A stretch of DNA of 25,533 nucleotides from a virus, in the IMG/VR virus record IMGVR_UViG_3300006793_000249, positions 1 through 25,533 of that record, one strand, 5' to 3'. Shown piece after piece: positions 1 through 7,884 of the stretch. A program made the position numbers and the translations under genes. Under the pieces are notes generated by a model. The model made no database searches. It saw only the letters and a program-made list of their open reading frames with translations, and was not told the origin of the DNA. How positions within the stretch are numbered: the stretch's first letter is position 1; each line of letters begins with the position of its first letter.

Positions 1-1238
1 AATATAAATTAAGTTCTGAATCTGATTTTATTATTTATGCTCAAGGTTCTGGTCTTAATCATAGGGTTTTAAATGTTGTTGACCAATCAATATATGATGT
101 AAGAGTTAAAGCAGTTAATACAGCAGGTGTTTCTTCAACTTATGTTTCTGCTCAAAGAACTATTGTTGGAGCAATCGCACCTCCAAGTGACGTAACAGAT
201 TTTTCATGTAATGTTTCTGGTCAAGAAGCACATTTATCTTGGGAAGCTGTAACTGATTTAGATTTAGCTTATTATAATCTTAGATTTTCGGAAGAATTAG
301 ATGGTACAGCAGATTGGCAAAACTCGGTTGCATTAGTTGAAAAAATATCAAGACCTGCAACGTCAATATCAGTTCCATCAAGAAAAGGAACATATCTTAT
401 AAAGGCTGTAGATAAATTAGGTAATTTTAGTTCAAATGCTACTGCTATTATTTCTAATGTAACTGGTGTTTTAAATTTTAATGCCATAACAACCCAAGCA
501 GAACACCCTACATTTGGTGGAACAAAAACAAATGTTGTATTGTTAGATGGTGCTTTAGAGTTAGATAGTTCTGAATTATTCGATTCAGCTAGTGGAAATT
601 TTGATGCAAACACAACTAGGTTCTTTGATTCTGGTGCTAGTAATGCAGATTTTTTATCAACTGGTAACTATGAATTTGCTAATGTAATTGATATTGGAGC
701 AAAACATACATCAAGAGTAACGGCATCAATAACACAAGGTTCAGATAATCCAGATGATTTATTTGATAATAAAACTGGAAATTTTGATGATGCCAGTTCT
801 AACTTTGATGGCGATACACCTGCAAACTGTAATGCTCATTTAGAAATTGCTACAAGTGATGACAATAGTACATACACAGATTTTAGAAATTTTGTTATTG
901 GAGAATACGAAGCTAGATATTTAAAATTTAGAGTTGTTTTAACTTCAAGAGATTTAGCTAGTACCCCAGTTGTATCGGCAGTAACTGTAACTGTGGATAT
1001 GCAAGATAGAATATTTAGTGGCAATGATATAGTTTCTGGAACATCAACTAAATCTGTTACATTTACAAATCCATTCAAAAGTGGTAACTATGCTTTAGGA
1101 ATAACTGGGCAATCAATGGCAACTGGAGATTATTTTACAGTTTCAAATAAAACAATAAATGGATTTGATGTTGCCTTTTTAAATAGTTCTAATTCTGGAG
1201 TTTCAAAAACTTTCGATTTTATTGCAAAGGGATTTTAA
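1..1238 (+). CDS. Tail tip / host-specificity protein (J-like), C-terminal part
   Basis: The reading frame is open from base 3 to the stop at 1236-1238, so this is the last 411 residues of a longer protein whose start lies upstream of the window. It shows fibronectin type III-like segments, for example around bases 180-460, where a proline-led strand, a conserved W in HLSWEAV and a YYNLRF strand are followed by GTYLIKAVDKLGN. After these come serine/aspartate-rich beta segments and a C-terminal domain that ends at the stop just before the fibre gene. This order matches the central tail fibre / J protein of siphoviruses, which sits at the tail tip and contacts the host surface. The fibre and adhesin genes follow immediately, as expected. 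The TTG at 540 is internal, not a start. The family call rests on domain style and position, not on a catalytic motif. Confidence 0.75.
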   Translation, partial: YKLSSESDFIIYAQGSGLNHRVLNVVDQSIYDVRVKAVNTAGVSSTYVSAQRTIVGAIAPPSDVTDFSCNVSGQEAHLSWEAVTDLDLAYYNLRFSEELDGTADWQNSVALVEKISRPATSISVPSRKGTYLIKAVDKLGNFSSNATAIISNVTGVLNFNAITTQAEHPTFGGTKTNVVLLDGALELDSSELFDSASGNFDANTTRFFDSGASNADFLSTGNYEFANVIDIGAKHTSRVTASITQGSDNPDDLFDNKTGNFDDASSNFDGDTPANCNAHLEIATSDDNSTYTDFRNFVIGEYEARYLKFRVVLTSRDLASTPVVSAVTVTVDMQDRIFSGNDIVSGTSTKSVTFTNPFKSGNYALGITGQSMATGDYFTVSNKTINGFDVAFLNSSNSGVSKTFDFIAKGF

Positions 1239-1255
1239 AAGGAGTATAAATAATT

Positions 1256-2083
1256 ATGGCACAGTCAACAGATTTTACTATTGCAAACCAATCTTTCCCT
1301 TCATTTAGAAGTGATTTAAATGACGTTTTAGAGTCAATAAACACAAGCAACTCTGGGAGTTCAAGACCTGCAAGTGCTGTATCTGGTACATTTTGGTTAG
1401 ATACGACAAGTGCAACAGAACCCATTTTAAAGTTTTATGATGGTTCAGATGATATAACATTCGCTACATTTAACACAACTGCAAACACAGTTAACGTATC
1501 AGATTCAGCATTTGATATTGTAACCGATACAAGTCCACAATTAGGTGGTTCTTTAGATGTAAATGGAAATGCAATAGTAAGTGCATCAAATGGAAATATT
1601 GCAATAACACCTAATGGTTCTGGTAAAGTTATATTAGATGGATTAAGCCACCCAACAGCAGATGGAAGTGCAAACCAAGTTTTAAAAACTGATGGTGCAG
1701 GAAACCTAGCTTTTGTAACACCTTTTTCAGCATCATCACAAAACACATTTACGAAAGCACAATTACCAAGCACATTTACTGGTACTGGATTAACATTAGA
1801 TTTTGATACATACCAAAACTTCATATTAACATTATCAGCAGGTTCTAATTCACTAGCCAACCCAAGCACAGAAGCAAGCCAGATAGGTCAAACTGGGGTA
1901 ATTATATTTATACAACCATCAAGTGGCTCGGCAGGAACAGTATCGCTTGGAACAGACTATGAAAGTGTTGGTGCAGGTGGTCTTACACTATCAAGTGCAA
2001 ATAGTGCTTATGACGTTGTTCCTTATGTAGTCAAAGCTGATAATTCAATCTTATTAGGAACAGCACAACTAGGGTTTGCATAA
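1256..2083 (+). CDS. Tail fibre-like protein
   Basis: This 275-residue protein starts at an ATG preceded by a good AAGGAG site about 11 nt upstream. It carries short fibre-shaft motifs seen in many marine phage fibres: SPQLGGSLDVNGNAI near residues 90-105, then NIAITPNGSGKVILDGL near 115-130, followed by a glycine/serine-rich beta C-terminus. These motifs typically form trimeric beta-structured shafts. The stop overlaps the next gene's ATG as TAATG, so it is probably co-translated with the 822-residue adhesin. No enzymatic motif is visible. It is most likely a structural fibre or fibre adaptor at the tail tip; which receptor it binds cannot be read from the sequence. Confidence 0.7.
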   Translation: MAQSTDFTIANQSFPSFRSDLNDVLESINTSNSGSSRPASAVSGTFWLDTTSATEPILKFYDGSDDITFATFNTTANTVNVSDSAFDIVTDTSPQLGGSLDVNGNAIVSASNGNIAITPNGSGKVILDGLSHPTADGSANQVLKTDGAGNLAFVTPFSASSQNTFTKAQLPSTFTGTGLTLDFDTYQNFILTLSAGSNSLANPSTEASQIGQTGVIIFIQPSSGSAGTVSLGTDYESVGAGGLTLSSANSAYDVVPYVVKADNSILLGTAQLGFA

Positions 2084-4551
2084 TGTTTAGTTCTGAAAAT
2101 TGGTTTGGTGCAAGTGCAGGTTTTTTTAATGGCGTTGCAACTCAGTCATTAAGGTTCAATGATGATGATGATGCTTATCTAAGTCGAACTCCATCTAGTG
2201 CTACTAATAGAAAAACTTGGACATATAGTACTTGGTTTAAAATTGCAAATACAAGTGCAAGTCAAACTTTACTTAGTGCAGGCTCATCTGGTACGGGTAG
2301 AGTAGCATTGTATATGTCTGGTGGGAAGTTTATAACAGATTTAGGAGGAACTGGAACATATGACGAATCAGTAGCTTTATTTAGAGACCCATCAGCTTGG
2401 TATCATTTAGTTTGGGCATTTGATACTACACAAGCAACTGGTGCTAATAGAAGTCGTATTTATATTAATGGAACAGAAATAACACTTACTAAAACAAGAA
2501 CTTGGTCATCAAATACAAATTATGCAGTTAATAATAATACTTTACATGTAATAGGTGGGTTTGCAAATGTACCAGTAGCATTTAGTAGTGATGCATATCA
2601 TGCAGAAACTAATTTTGTTGATGGCACACAACTAACACCATCTTCATTTGGTGAAACAAAAAATGGTGTGTGGATACCAATAGAATATACTGGCTCATAT
2701 GGCACTAATGGTTTTAGATTGCAATTTGCAAGCACAACACATGATGCTCCTGCAAGTGAGGGAGATGCCGAGACAGATAATATAGGTGCAGATTCATCAG
2801 GTGAGAATAATCATTGGACTGCATCTGATTCTATAGGTGCTGAGGATTGTAATATGCCTGATAGTCCTGAGAATAATTTTTGTACTTGGAATCCATTAAG
2901 CAATACTGGAGTTACGTTATCAGAGGGTAATTTACAAACATCAGGTGGTGCTTCACATGTTTGTGGTGGTACAATGGCTGTAACATCAGGGAAATGGTAT
3001 TGGGAATGTAAACTTAAATCTACTGTGAATGGAAGCAACCCAGTAATACTTGGATTTGTATCAGCAAACACTATTGCTCATGCGAATAATTTTGAGCAAG
3101 GTGTATATTTTTATACAGATAATGAAAGTAATAAAACTATTGTTCATGTTGAAAACAATTCAGCAACACAAACTATTACTGTTCCATCAGCTATGCTACC
3201 TATAGCAGTTGATGAAGTTATGCAATATGCTTATGATGGAGATACTGGTAAAATATGGTTTGGTATTGAAAATGTTTGGGCAGATAACTCAGGTGGTACT
3301 ACGGGCAACCCCTCAACTGGTGCTAATCCCACATTTACATTAGCTGATACAAGTATTTTTATGACACCATTAAGAGACCATGCAGGAGTTGCTTGGACTG
3401 GTCTTGCAAATTTTGGACAATTAACAAACTCTTATACAGCACCAACCAATTTTAACCCTTTATCTACATCTAACCTACCAGAACCAACCATAGGTTCTAA
3501 CTCTTCAAATGGTACTGCTGATGAATATTTTAATACAGTTCTTTGGACTGGAAATAGCAGTAATCCAAGAAGTATTACTGGTGTTGGTTTTCAACCAGAT
3601 TTTGGTTGGCATAAACCTCGTAATATAGGTCTTAACCATTTAGCTTGGGATAGTTCAAGAGGAGCAAGTACAAATAGCCTATTAACACTTTTTCCAAATC
3701 TTACAAATGACGAGTCTAATTCCTTGTTTAGTCAGGGTAATGCTACATCATTAGATTCTGATGGATTTACTGTAAATGCAGGCTCATCAGGCGATAATCA
3801 TGTTAATGACTCAAGTTACAACTATGTAGCTTGGAACTGGAAAGCAAATGGTGGCACAACCTCAAGCAATACAGATGGTTCTATAACAAGTACAGTTCAA
3901 GCAAACACAGATGCAGGGTTTAGCATTGTTACTTATACTGGTACTGGTGCAAATGCTACAGTTGGTCATGGAATTGGTGTTGCACCAAGAATGATTATAA
4001 TGAAGAATAGAGATAGTAGCCAAAATTGGGTTGTGTATCACGAAGAAATAGGTAATGACAGAGAGATATTATTAAATTCTAGTGGTGGTCAAACAAACTC
4101 AAATTCTGTATATTTTCAAAGTACATCTCCTACATCAACAGTTTTTTCATTAGGTAGTGATAATTATGCAAATGCAAGTACTGATGACTATGTAGCATAC
4201 TGTTTTGCATCAATAGAGGGTTACTCAAAGATTGGCAGTTATACTGGAAATGGTGACCCAGATGGTACGTTTGTATTTACTGGATTTAGACCTGCTTGGG
4301 TTATGACAAAATCAACTGGTAGTGGTAATTGGTATATAAATGATTCTGCAAGGTCATTTGCAAATCCAACAAGTTCTTTTGGTGCAAATTTATATGCAGA
4401 CTTGCCTAATGGTGAAAGTGGAAATGGAATGGACATTCTTAGTAGTGGGTTTAAAATAAGAAATACAGATGGTTCACAAAATACAAGTGGTCAAACATAT
4501 ATCTACATGGCATTTGCCGAAGCACCATTCAAGTATGCAAACGCAAGATAG
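2083..4551 (+). CDS. Large LamG/SPRY-type tail adhesin (822 aa)
   Basis: The protein has a concanavalin/LamG-like N-terminal domain (about residues 20-150). It includes TWTYSTWFKI, WYHLVWAFD and RSRIYINGTEI, the usual order for this carbohydrate-binding fold. A SPRY-like domain follows at about 298-440 (GKWYWECKL, KIWFGIENVW). The C-terminal third holds three related units starting near residues 500, 632 and 733. Each has a tryptophan/tyrosine-TG(N/T) strand, then G-F/V-x-P and an M/K-rich strand, then a W-containing strand (GFQPDFGWHKPRN, GVAPRMIIMKNRD, GFRPAWVMTKS). The reading frame is intact and starts in a 1-nt overlap with the fibre gene. It is probably the receptor-binding protein or a decorative adhesin. 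The domain names come from my recognition of the patterns; a profile search would settle them. Confidence 0.72.
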   Translation: MFSSENWFGASAGFFNGVATQSLRFNDDDDAYLSRTPSSATNRKTWTYSTWFKIANTSASQTLLSAGSSGTGRVALYMSGGKFITDLGGTGTYDESVALFRDPSAWYHLVWAFDTTQATGANRSRIYINGTEITLTKTRTWSSNTNYAVNNNTLHVIGGFANVPVAFSSDAYHAETNFVDGTQLTPSSFGETKNGVWIPIEYTGSYGTNGFRLQFASTTHDAPASEGDAETDNIGADSSGENNHWTASDSIGAEDCNMPDSPENNFCTWNPLSNTGVTLSEGNLQTSGGASHVCGGTMAVTSGKWYWECKLKSTVNGSNPVILGFVSANTIAHANNFEQGVYFYTDNESNKTIVHVENNSATQTITVPSAMLPIAVDEVMQYAYDGDTGKIWFGIENVWADNSGGTTGNPSTGANPTFTLADTSIFMTPLRDHAGVAWTGLANFGQLTNSYTAPTNFNPLSTSNLPEPTIGSNSSNGTADEYFNTVLWTGNSSNPRSITGVGFQPDFGWHKPRNIGLNHLAWDSSRGASTNSLLTLFPNLTNDESNSLFSQGNATSLDSDGFTVNAGSSGDNHVNDSSYNYVAWNWKANGGTTSSNTDGSITSTVQANTDAGFSIVTYTGTGANATVGHGIGVAPRMIIMKNRDSSQNWVVYHEEIGNDREILLNSSGGQTNSNSVYFQSTSPTSTVFSLGSDNYANASTDDYVAYCFASIEGYSKIGSYTGNGDPDGTFVFTGFRPAWVMTKSTGSGNWYINDSARSFANPTSSFGANLYADLPNGESGNGMDILSSGFKIRNTDGSQNTSGQTYIYMAFAEAPFKYANAR

Positions 4552-4560
4552 GAGAAAATA

Positions 4561-5115
4561 ATGGCTTATAAATATAAAGAACGATACCTCAAGGTAGGTA
4601 AGGCTTGGCAAGATGATGATGGGTTTAAGCACCCTTATAACTGGTCATCATCATGGTCTGCTGATGATTTGAAAAAGTGGGGTGTATCTATAGAAGCTGA
4701 TGTTGATACAAGTTATGACAATAGATTTTACTGGGCGAAAGGTATTGAGAGAAAACTAGCAGATGAAAACGTAGTTGATGATGATGGCAAAGCTGTTATT
4801 GACCCTATGACTGGAAAGCAAATGGTTCAGTTAGGTCTAAAATCTATATGGATTGCACAAACTAAAACTTCTGCTAATAGTTTACTATCTAGTTCTGATT
4901 GGTATGTAACAAGGAAAGCTGAAGCAAATACAGCAATCCCAAGTGATATAAGCAAATATAGAACAGATGTTAGAACTGCCAGTAAAACTATAGAAGATAA
5001 AATAAATGCTTGTAGTAAGTTAGCTGATTTTAAAAAATTATTTGATGTTCCAGTTGATAGTGATGGCAAACCTACTGGCAATGCTCCAATTTTTGACTAC
5101 CCAGACGAGGTGTAA
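4561..5115 (+). CDS. Tail fibre assembly chaperone-like protein
   Basis: This 184-residue soluble protein follows a clear AGGAG site. The stretch around residues 105-150 (SLLSSSDWYVTRKAEANTAI, then DISKYRTDVR) resembles the phage tail assembly chaperone/XkdW-like domain, whose members carry an L-x-x-S-D-W motif followed by a Y-R-x-x-(L/V)-R segment and a helix. Its place right after the fibre and adhesin genes fits a chaperone that folds or attaches fibres. The N-terminus (GFKHPYNWSSSWSADDLKKWG) is shared by similar phage proteins but has no known activity. There is no signal peptide or membrane segment. Assignment is by motif and neighbourhood only. Confidence 0.55.
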   Translation: MAYKYKERYLKVGKAWQDDDGFKHPYNWSSSWSADDLKKWGVSIEADVDTSYDNRFYWAKGIERKLADENVVDDDGKAVIDPMTGKQMVQLGLKSIWIAQTKTSANSLLSSSDWYVTRKAEANTAIPSDISKYRTDVRTASKTIEDKINACSKLADFKKLFDVPVDSDGKPTGNAPIFDYPDEV

Positions 5116-5283
5116 ATGGCTAAACCATCATTACAAGAAATTCATGTTTCTTTAGAAAAACATATAGTTCTATCAGACGAAAGATGGAAAGAAAGTATCT
5201 TGAGAATTAAACGTATCGAACATATTATGATTGGTACAAGTGGAACTGCTATTGTTTTACTTATAGGTTTATTAGTGAGGTAG
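5116..5283 (+). CDS. Small XhlA-like membrane protein (55 aa)
   Basis: The ATG at 5116 follows directly on the TAA of the previous gene. The first 35 residues are charged and helical (KPSLQEIHVSLEKHIVLSD, then RWKESILRIKRIEHIM). The last 15 or so form one hydrophobic segment (GTAIVLLIGLLVR). This layout, a soluble coiled helix with a C-terminal membrane anchor and a short basic tail, matches XhlA/hemolysin-type phage proteins that assist holins. It opens a run of small membrane proteins leading to the lysozyme. The stop at 5281-5283 lies one base before the next ATG. The family assignment is by architecture only. Confidence 0.6.
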   Translation: MAKPSLQEIHVSLEKHIVLSDERWKESILRIKRIEHIMIGTSGTAIVLLIGLLVR

Positions 5284-5284
5284 A

Positions 5285-6040
5285 ATGGTTGTTGCAGAAG
5301 TTCTAACTGGTATTGCTCTAGTTCAAAAATCAGTAGAGTTTATTAAAAGCAACATCAGTACAGTTCAAGATATATCAGGCATAGCCAAGCAAATTGATGG
5401 GTTCTTTCTTGGTGAAGAACAAATGAATAAAAAGCAGGGAAAAGGCATGTCTATTGCTGAACAGTTTGGTTCAGTAGAAAAGTCAGCAGATGATTTTATT
5501 AATCGAAAATTATTAGAAGAAAAACGAGAAGAATTAAAATTCATAATCAATATGAGATTTGGTGCGAATGCTTGGGAAGAAATAATTGCTGAAAGAGCCA
5601 ATAGAATTAATGAAGCAAAAGAAGCACAAAAACAAGCAAGAATTCAAGCTAGAAAACAACAAGAAGAAATAATGGAGATTCTAAAATGGGTTGGTTATAC
5701 GTTTATTGGCATTGGCTTAATGATGGGATTATTAGTTATTGGAGTTAAAGCATATGCAAAGGGCAAAATTTATAATGCACCTAAAGATTATACCAGAAAT
5801 CAAAAATTAAATAATGGAACAATAATTCCACCTACTATGACAACTTGCAGATTAAAAAAAATGAAAGTTTTTAAAAATAAATTAGCTTGCATTTATATTG
5901 GAGCAAATAAAACATATGAGATGGAATTTACAGATGTTCATATAGGTTGTCCGAGAAACTACAAATGTGTTTTAAATCCTAATGGGAAAGAACCATCAAT
6001 AGATTCTGTAATGGAAAGTTTGAGGAGTATAGCTAAATGA
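5285..6040 (+). CDS. Single-pass membrane protein with cysteine-rich C-terminal domain, unknown function
   Basis: I do not recognise a named family. The 251-residue protein has a soluble N-terminal half, then a strongly charged helix near residues 105-130 (EAKEAQKQARIQARKQQEE). One membrane segment follows near 133-156 (YTFIGIGLMMGLLVIGV). The C-terminal domain of about 90 residues contains four cysteines (TTCRLKK, KLACIYIG, IGCPRNYKC) that could form two disulfides if exported. Long coil, membrane anchor and disulfide-rich outer domain recall envelope-spanning lysis accessory proteins. It also lies between an XhlA-like protein and the holin/lysozyme genes. A role in lysis or in membrane contact during infection is inference. 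Confidence 0.7.
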   Translation: MVVAEVLTGIALVQKSVEFIKSNISTVQDISGIAKQIDGFFLGEEQMNKKQGKGMSIAEQFGSVEKSADDFINRKLLEEKREELKFIINMRFGANAWEEIIAERANRINEAKEAQKQARIQARKQQEEIMEILKWVGYTFIGIGLMMGLLVIGVKAYAKGKIYNAPKDYTRNQKLNNGTIIPPTMTTCRLKKMKVFKNKLACIYIGANKTYEMEFTDVHIGCPRNYKCVLNPNGKEPSIDSVMESLRSIAK

Positions 6041-6243
6041 TGACTGCATTTTTATTGTATTGTGCTATGCAACCAAGTGAAAAAAATATTTCTAAAATTT
6101 ATTTCAAATCTGTTAATGATTGTAGTTATTATGCAGAAAAGTTAAGCGATCAACAATTTATGTCAGAAGATGGAACAGAAACATATCAATGTATTTGTAA
6201 ATTAGTTCCACAAATAGATAGTAACAAAGTAAAGGTTTACTAA
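6037..6243 (+). CDS. Small cysteine-containing protein, possibly exported
   Basis: This 68-residue protein overlaps the previous stop as ATGA, so translational coupling is likely. It starts with a short hydrophobic stretch (MMTAFLLYCAM) and then a polar body with paired cysteines (SVNDCSYYAEK, TYQCICKL). The hydrophobic start is short for a classic signal peptide. It sits inside the run of membrane proteins that leads to the lysozyme. I do not recognise the family and assign no function. Confidence 0.6.
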   Translation: MMTAFLLYCAMQPSEKNISKIYFKSVNDCSYYAEKLSDQQFMSEDGTETYQCICKLVPQIDSNKVKVY

Positions 6244-6470
6244 TGGAAAAAAAATTAGACACAAAAAAAATGTATGAAAAACCATTAAAACTTAAAATAG
6301 ATGAAAATAGTTTTGAATTATCTTTAAGAATATTAGGAAACGAATTTGTTGCAATAAAGATTGGTTCTACAAATTTTTCTGGTAAACTAATAGCAGGTGG
6401 AATTTTATTGTTGTTTTTTACCCTTATTTTATTAGAGGGTTTTGGTTTAAATGAGATATTATTAAGATGA
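6243..6470 (+). CDS. Small single-TM protein, unknown function
   Basis: This 75-residue protein overlaps its upstream neighbour by one base (TAATG). A lysine-rich N-terminal 50 residues is followed by one clear membrane helix near residues 50-68 (IAGGILLLFFTLILLEGF). It lies two genes before the lysozyme and overlaps the following holin-like gene by 4 nt, so it probably belongs to the same lysis or membrane operon. No family is recognised. Confidence 0.6.
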   Translation: MEKKLDTKKMYEKPLKLKIDENSFELSLRILGNEFVAIKIGSTNFSGKLIAGGILLLFFTLILLEGFGLNEILLR

Positions 6471-6673
6471 ATGTTGAAACTTTTTTAAAATGGAAAATAC
6501 TGCCAAGATTAATGATGCTTGCTAGTACTGTAATGTCGTGGAGATGTGCAGAATGGTTTATGGGTTTAGATGCACCCACAGCATCACAATCAGCTTTTGT
6601 GTCGGTTGTTATGGGTGTAATGACTGGAATATTTGGAATTTGGATAGGTCAAGAACATAAGGTGGATAAATAA
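6467..6673 (+). CDS. Holin-like small membrane protein
   Basis: The 68-residue protein has a membrane helix near residues 10-30 (LPRLMMLASTVMSWRCAEWF) and a second near 42-60 (AFVSVVMGVMTGIFGIWIG). It ends in a charged tail (QEHKVDK). Two helices, a charged C-terminus and a stop overlapping the lysozyme ATG by one base are typical of phage holins, which open the inner membrane for the endolysin. A second holin-type gene follows the lysozyme, so this one might instead be an antiholin or pinholin partner. Function is inferred from size, topology and position. Confidence 0.65.
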   Translation: MNVETFLKWKILPRLMMLASTVMSWRCAEWFMGLDAPTASQSAFVSVVMGVMTGIFGIWIGQEHKVDK

Positions 6674-7107
6674 TGGATTTAGAGACATTAAAAGACGATA
6701 TAATGAGGGAAGAAGGTCATTTGGTATTAGAACCCTATCAAGACCATTTGGGGTTCTGGACAATCGGCTGTGGGCATTTAATTCGTGATGATGAAAAAGA
6801 TGAACTAATGAACCCAATAACAGAACAAAGAGCAAGAGAACTATTTGTTTTAGATTTAGGGGTTTCTATACAAGATGCAGAAACTTTTTATAAAGATATG
6901 GATATAGACGATAATGTTAAAGAATGTGTAATCCATATGTCATTTCAATTAGGGTTGCCAAAATTAAATCAATTTAAGAAATTTAAAAAAGCCTTACAAG
7001 ATAATGATATTGAAACTGCTATTGTAGAAATGAAAGATAGCAGGGCATATAATCAAACCACAAATAGATGGGATAGGTTAATAGAAAAGATGAGGAAAAG
7101 CATCTAA
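6673..7107 (+). CDS. T4-type lysozyme (endolysin)
   Basis: This 144-residue enzyme would cleave the MurNAc-GlcNAc bonds of peptidoglycan. Its N-terminus carries the T4-lysozyme catalytic signature: E14 in MREEGHLVLEPYQD, D24, and T30 in FWTIGCGH, with the spacing (10 and 6 residues) close to that of T4 Glu11-Asp20-Thr26. Later helices (SFQLGLPKLNQFKKF and NRWDRLIEKM) match the C-terminal lobe. Length is slightly under that of T4 lysozyme (164). There is no signal peptide, so release depends on a holin. It lies between two holin-like genes. The start overlaps the upstream stop as TAATG. Confidence 0.9.
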   Translation: MDLETLKDDIMREEGHLVLEPYQDHLGFWTIGCGHLIRDDEKDELMNPITEQRARELFVLDLGVSIQDAETFYKDMDIDDNVKECVIHMSFQLGLPKLNQFKKFKKALQDNDIETAIVEMKDSRAYNQTTNRWDRLIEKMRKSI

Positions 7108-7151
7108 GTCATTGATTTATAGGGGTAAAATCCTGGAGAAAGGTTAATAAA

Positions 7152-7529
7152 ATGATAGCTAGTTTATTACCAGTAGCATCTAAGTTATTAGGTAAATTTA
7201 TAGAAGATAAAGACACTAAAAACAAACTTGCCCATGAAATAGCGACTATGGCTGAAAAGCATGGTCAAGAATTAGCACTTGCTCAAATCGAGGTTCTTAA
7301 AGAAGATGCTAAAGGTAATTGGTTTCAAAGTTCGTGGAGACCCCTGATAGGTTGGATTTCTGGCTTATCGCTAGGAATAAATTACATGGTCGCACCTATT
7401 TGTGCAGGGTTTGGCATTACTATTCCTCAAGCTGATATGTCGGTAATGATGCCATTAATGTTTGGTATGCTCGGAATTGGTGGAATGAGGTCATTTGATA
7501 AGATTAAAAAAACGGATACAAAAAAATGA
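7152..7529 (+). CDS. Holin of the GTA three-TM family
   Basis: The 125-residue protein has a charged N-terminal helix (KFIEDKDTKNKLAHEIATMA), then the hallmark KGNWFQSSWRPLIGWISGL near residues 55-75. Hydrophobic segments (INYMVAPICAGFGI and MPLMFGMLGIGGMRSFDK) follow. The sequence WFQ-x-x-WRP-x-x-GW is characteristic of holins first described for gene transfer agent release in alphaproteobacteria. It follows the lysozyme and has an upstream GGAGAAAGG site about 10 nt from the ATG. It would form or trigger the inner-membrane lesion for endolysin release. The alphaproteobacterial flavour of the family agrees with the host inference. Confidence 0.85.
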   Translation: MIASLLPVASKLLGKFIEDKDTKNKLAHEIATMAEKHGQELALAQIEVLKEDAKGNWFQSSWRPLIGWISGLSLGINYMVAPICAGFGITIPQADMSVMMPLMFGMLGIGGMRSFDKIKKTDTKK

Positions 7530-7723
7530 TGTTGTGGCATTGGCTAACATTAGCTAAGTTTTTTAATAAGATTGGGAATTATTTTTACCATCTTCATGTA
7601 ATTACACTAAAAAATAAACAAAGAAAGGAAAGAGAAATGCCAAAAGGACAAGGAACTTATGGAACTAAGGTAGGTAGACCACCTAAAAAGAAAAAGAAAG
7701 TTATGAAGAAAAAGAAAAAGTGA
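7526..7723 (+). CDS. Short lysine-rich protein, likely translated from an internal start at 7637
   Basis: The frame opens with ATGATG overlapping the holin stop and could encode 65 residues. However, an ATG at 7637 with a purine-rich AAAGGAAAGAG site gives a 28-residue peptide, MPKGQGTYGTKVGRPPKKKK plus further lysines. That is a complete, familiar-looking small marine-phage protein. The extra 37 residues (hydrophobic and histidine-rich, LWHWLTLAKFF) may be only an open frame, or a real leader. The GRPPKKKKK segment resembles an AT-hook, which would suit DNA binding in an AT-rich genome. No function is established. Confidence 0.5.
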   Translation: MMLWHWLTLAKFFNKIGNYFYHLHVITLKNKQRKEREMPKGQGTYGTKVGRPPKKKKKVMKKKKK

Positions 7724-7875
7724 GTGGTCTAACAACTACATCTACTATTTCGGAACTTATAGGAAAAAGACCTATGAGAAGAAGAAAGACTAGAACCAGA
7801 AAGAACAAGATGCCCTTTAAGGGCGATTTAAGGGCAGTACAGCGACTTTTGTCCACTAAAAGGCTAAAGGGTTAG
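7720..7875 (+). CDS. Small arginine/lysine-rich protein with GTG start (51 aa)
   Basis: The GTG at 7720 overlaps the stop of the lysine-rich gene (GTGA) and runs 51 codons to a TAG at 7873-7875. The product is highly basic (RPMRRRKTRTRKNKMPFKGD, then LRAVQRLLSTKRLKG) and has no cysteines or membrane segment. It ends 9 bp before the convergent nuclease gene. A purine-rich stretch serves as a poor ribosome site. The overlap with the upstream gene and the sustained basic composition favour a real nucleic-acid- or membrane-binding peptide. An alternative start is the ATG at 7777. Confidence 0.42.
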   Translation: MSGLTTTSTISELIGKRPMRRRKTRTRKNKMPFKGDLRAVQRLLSTKRLKG

Positions 7876-7884
7876 GCAGTATCC

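Noticed and set aside
272-613. Minus-strand open frames opposite the tail, adhesin, terminase, portal and tail tube genes
   Set aside because: They lie fully within well-supported + strand genes, have no ribosome sites or recognisable domains, and reflect codon use on the other strand.
540-1238. Separate gene starting at the TTG at 540
   Set aside because: The same frame is open back to the left edge and shows fibronectin-like coding upstream, so the TTG is internal to the tail tip gene.
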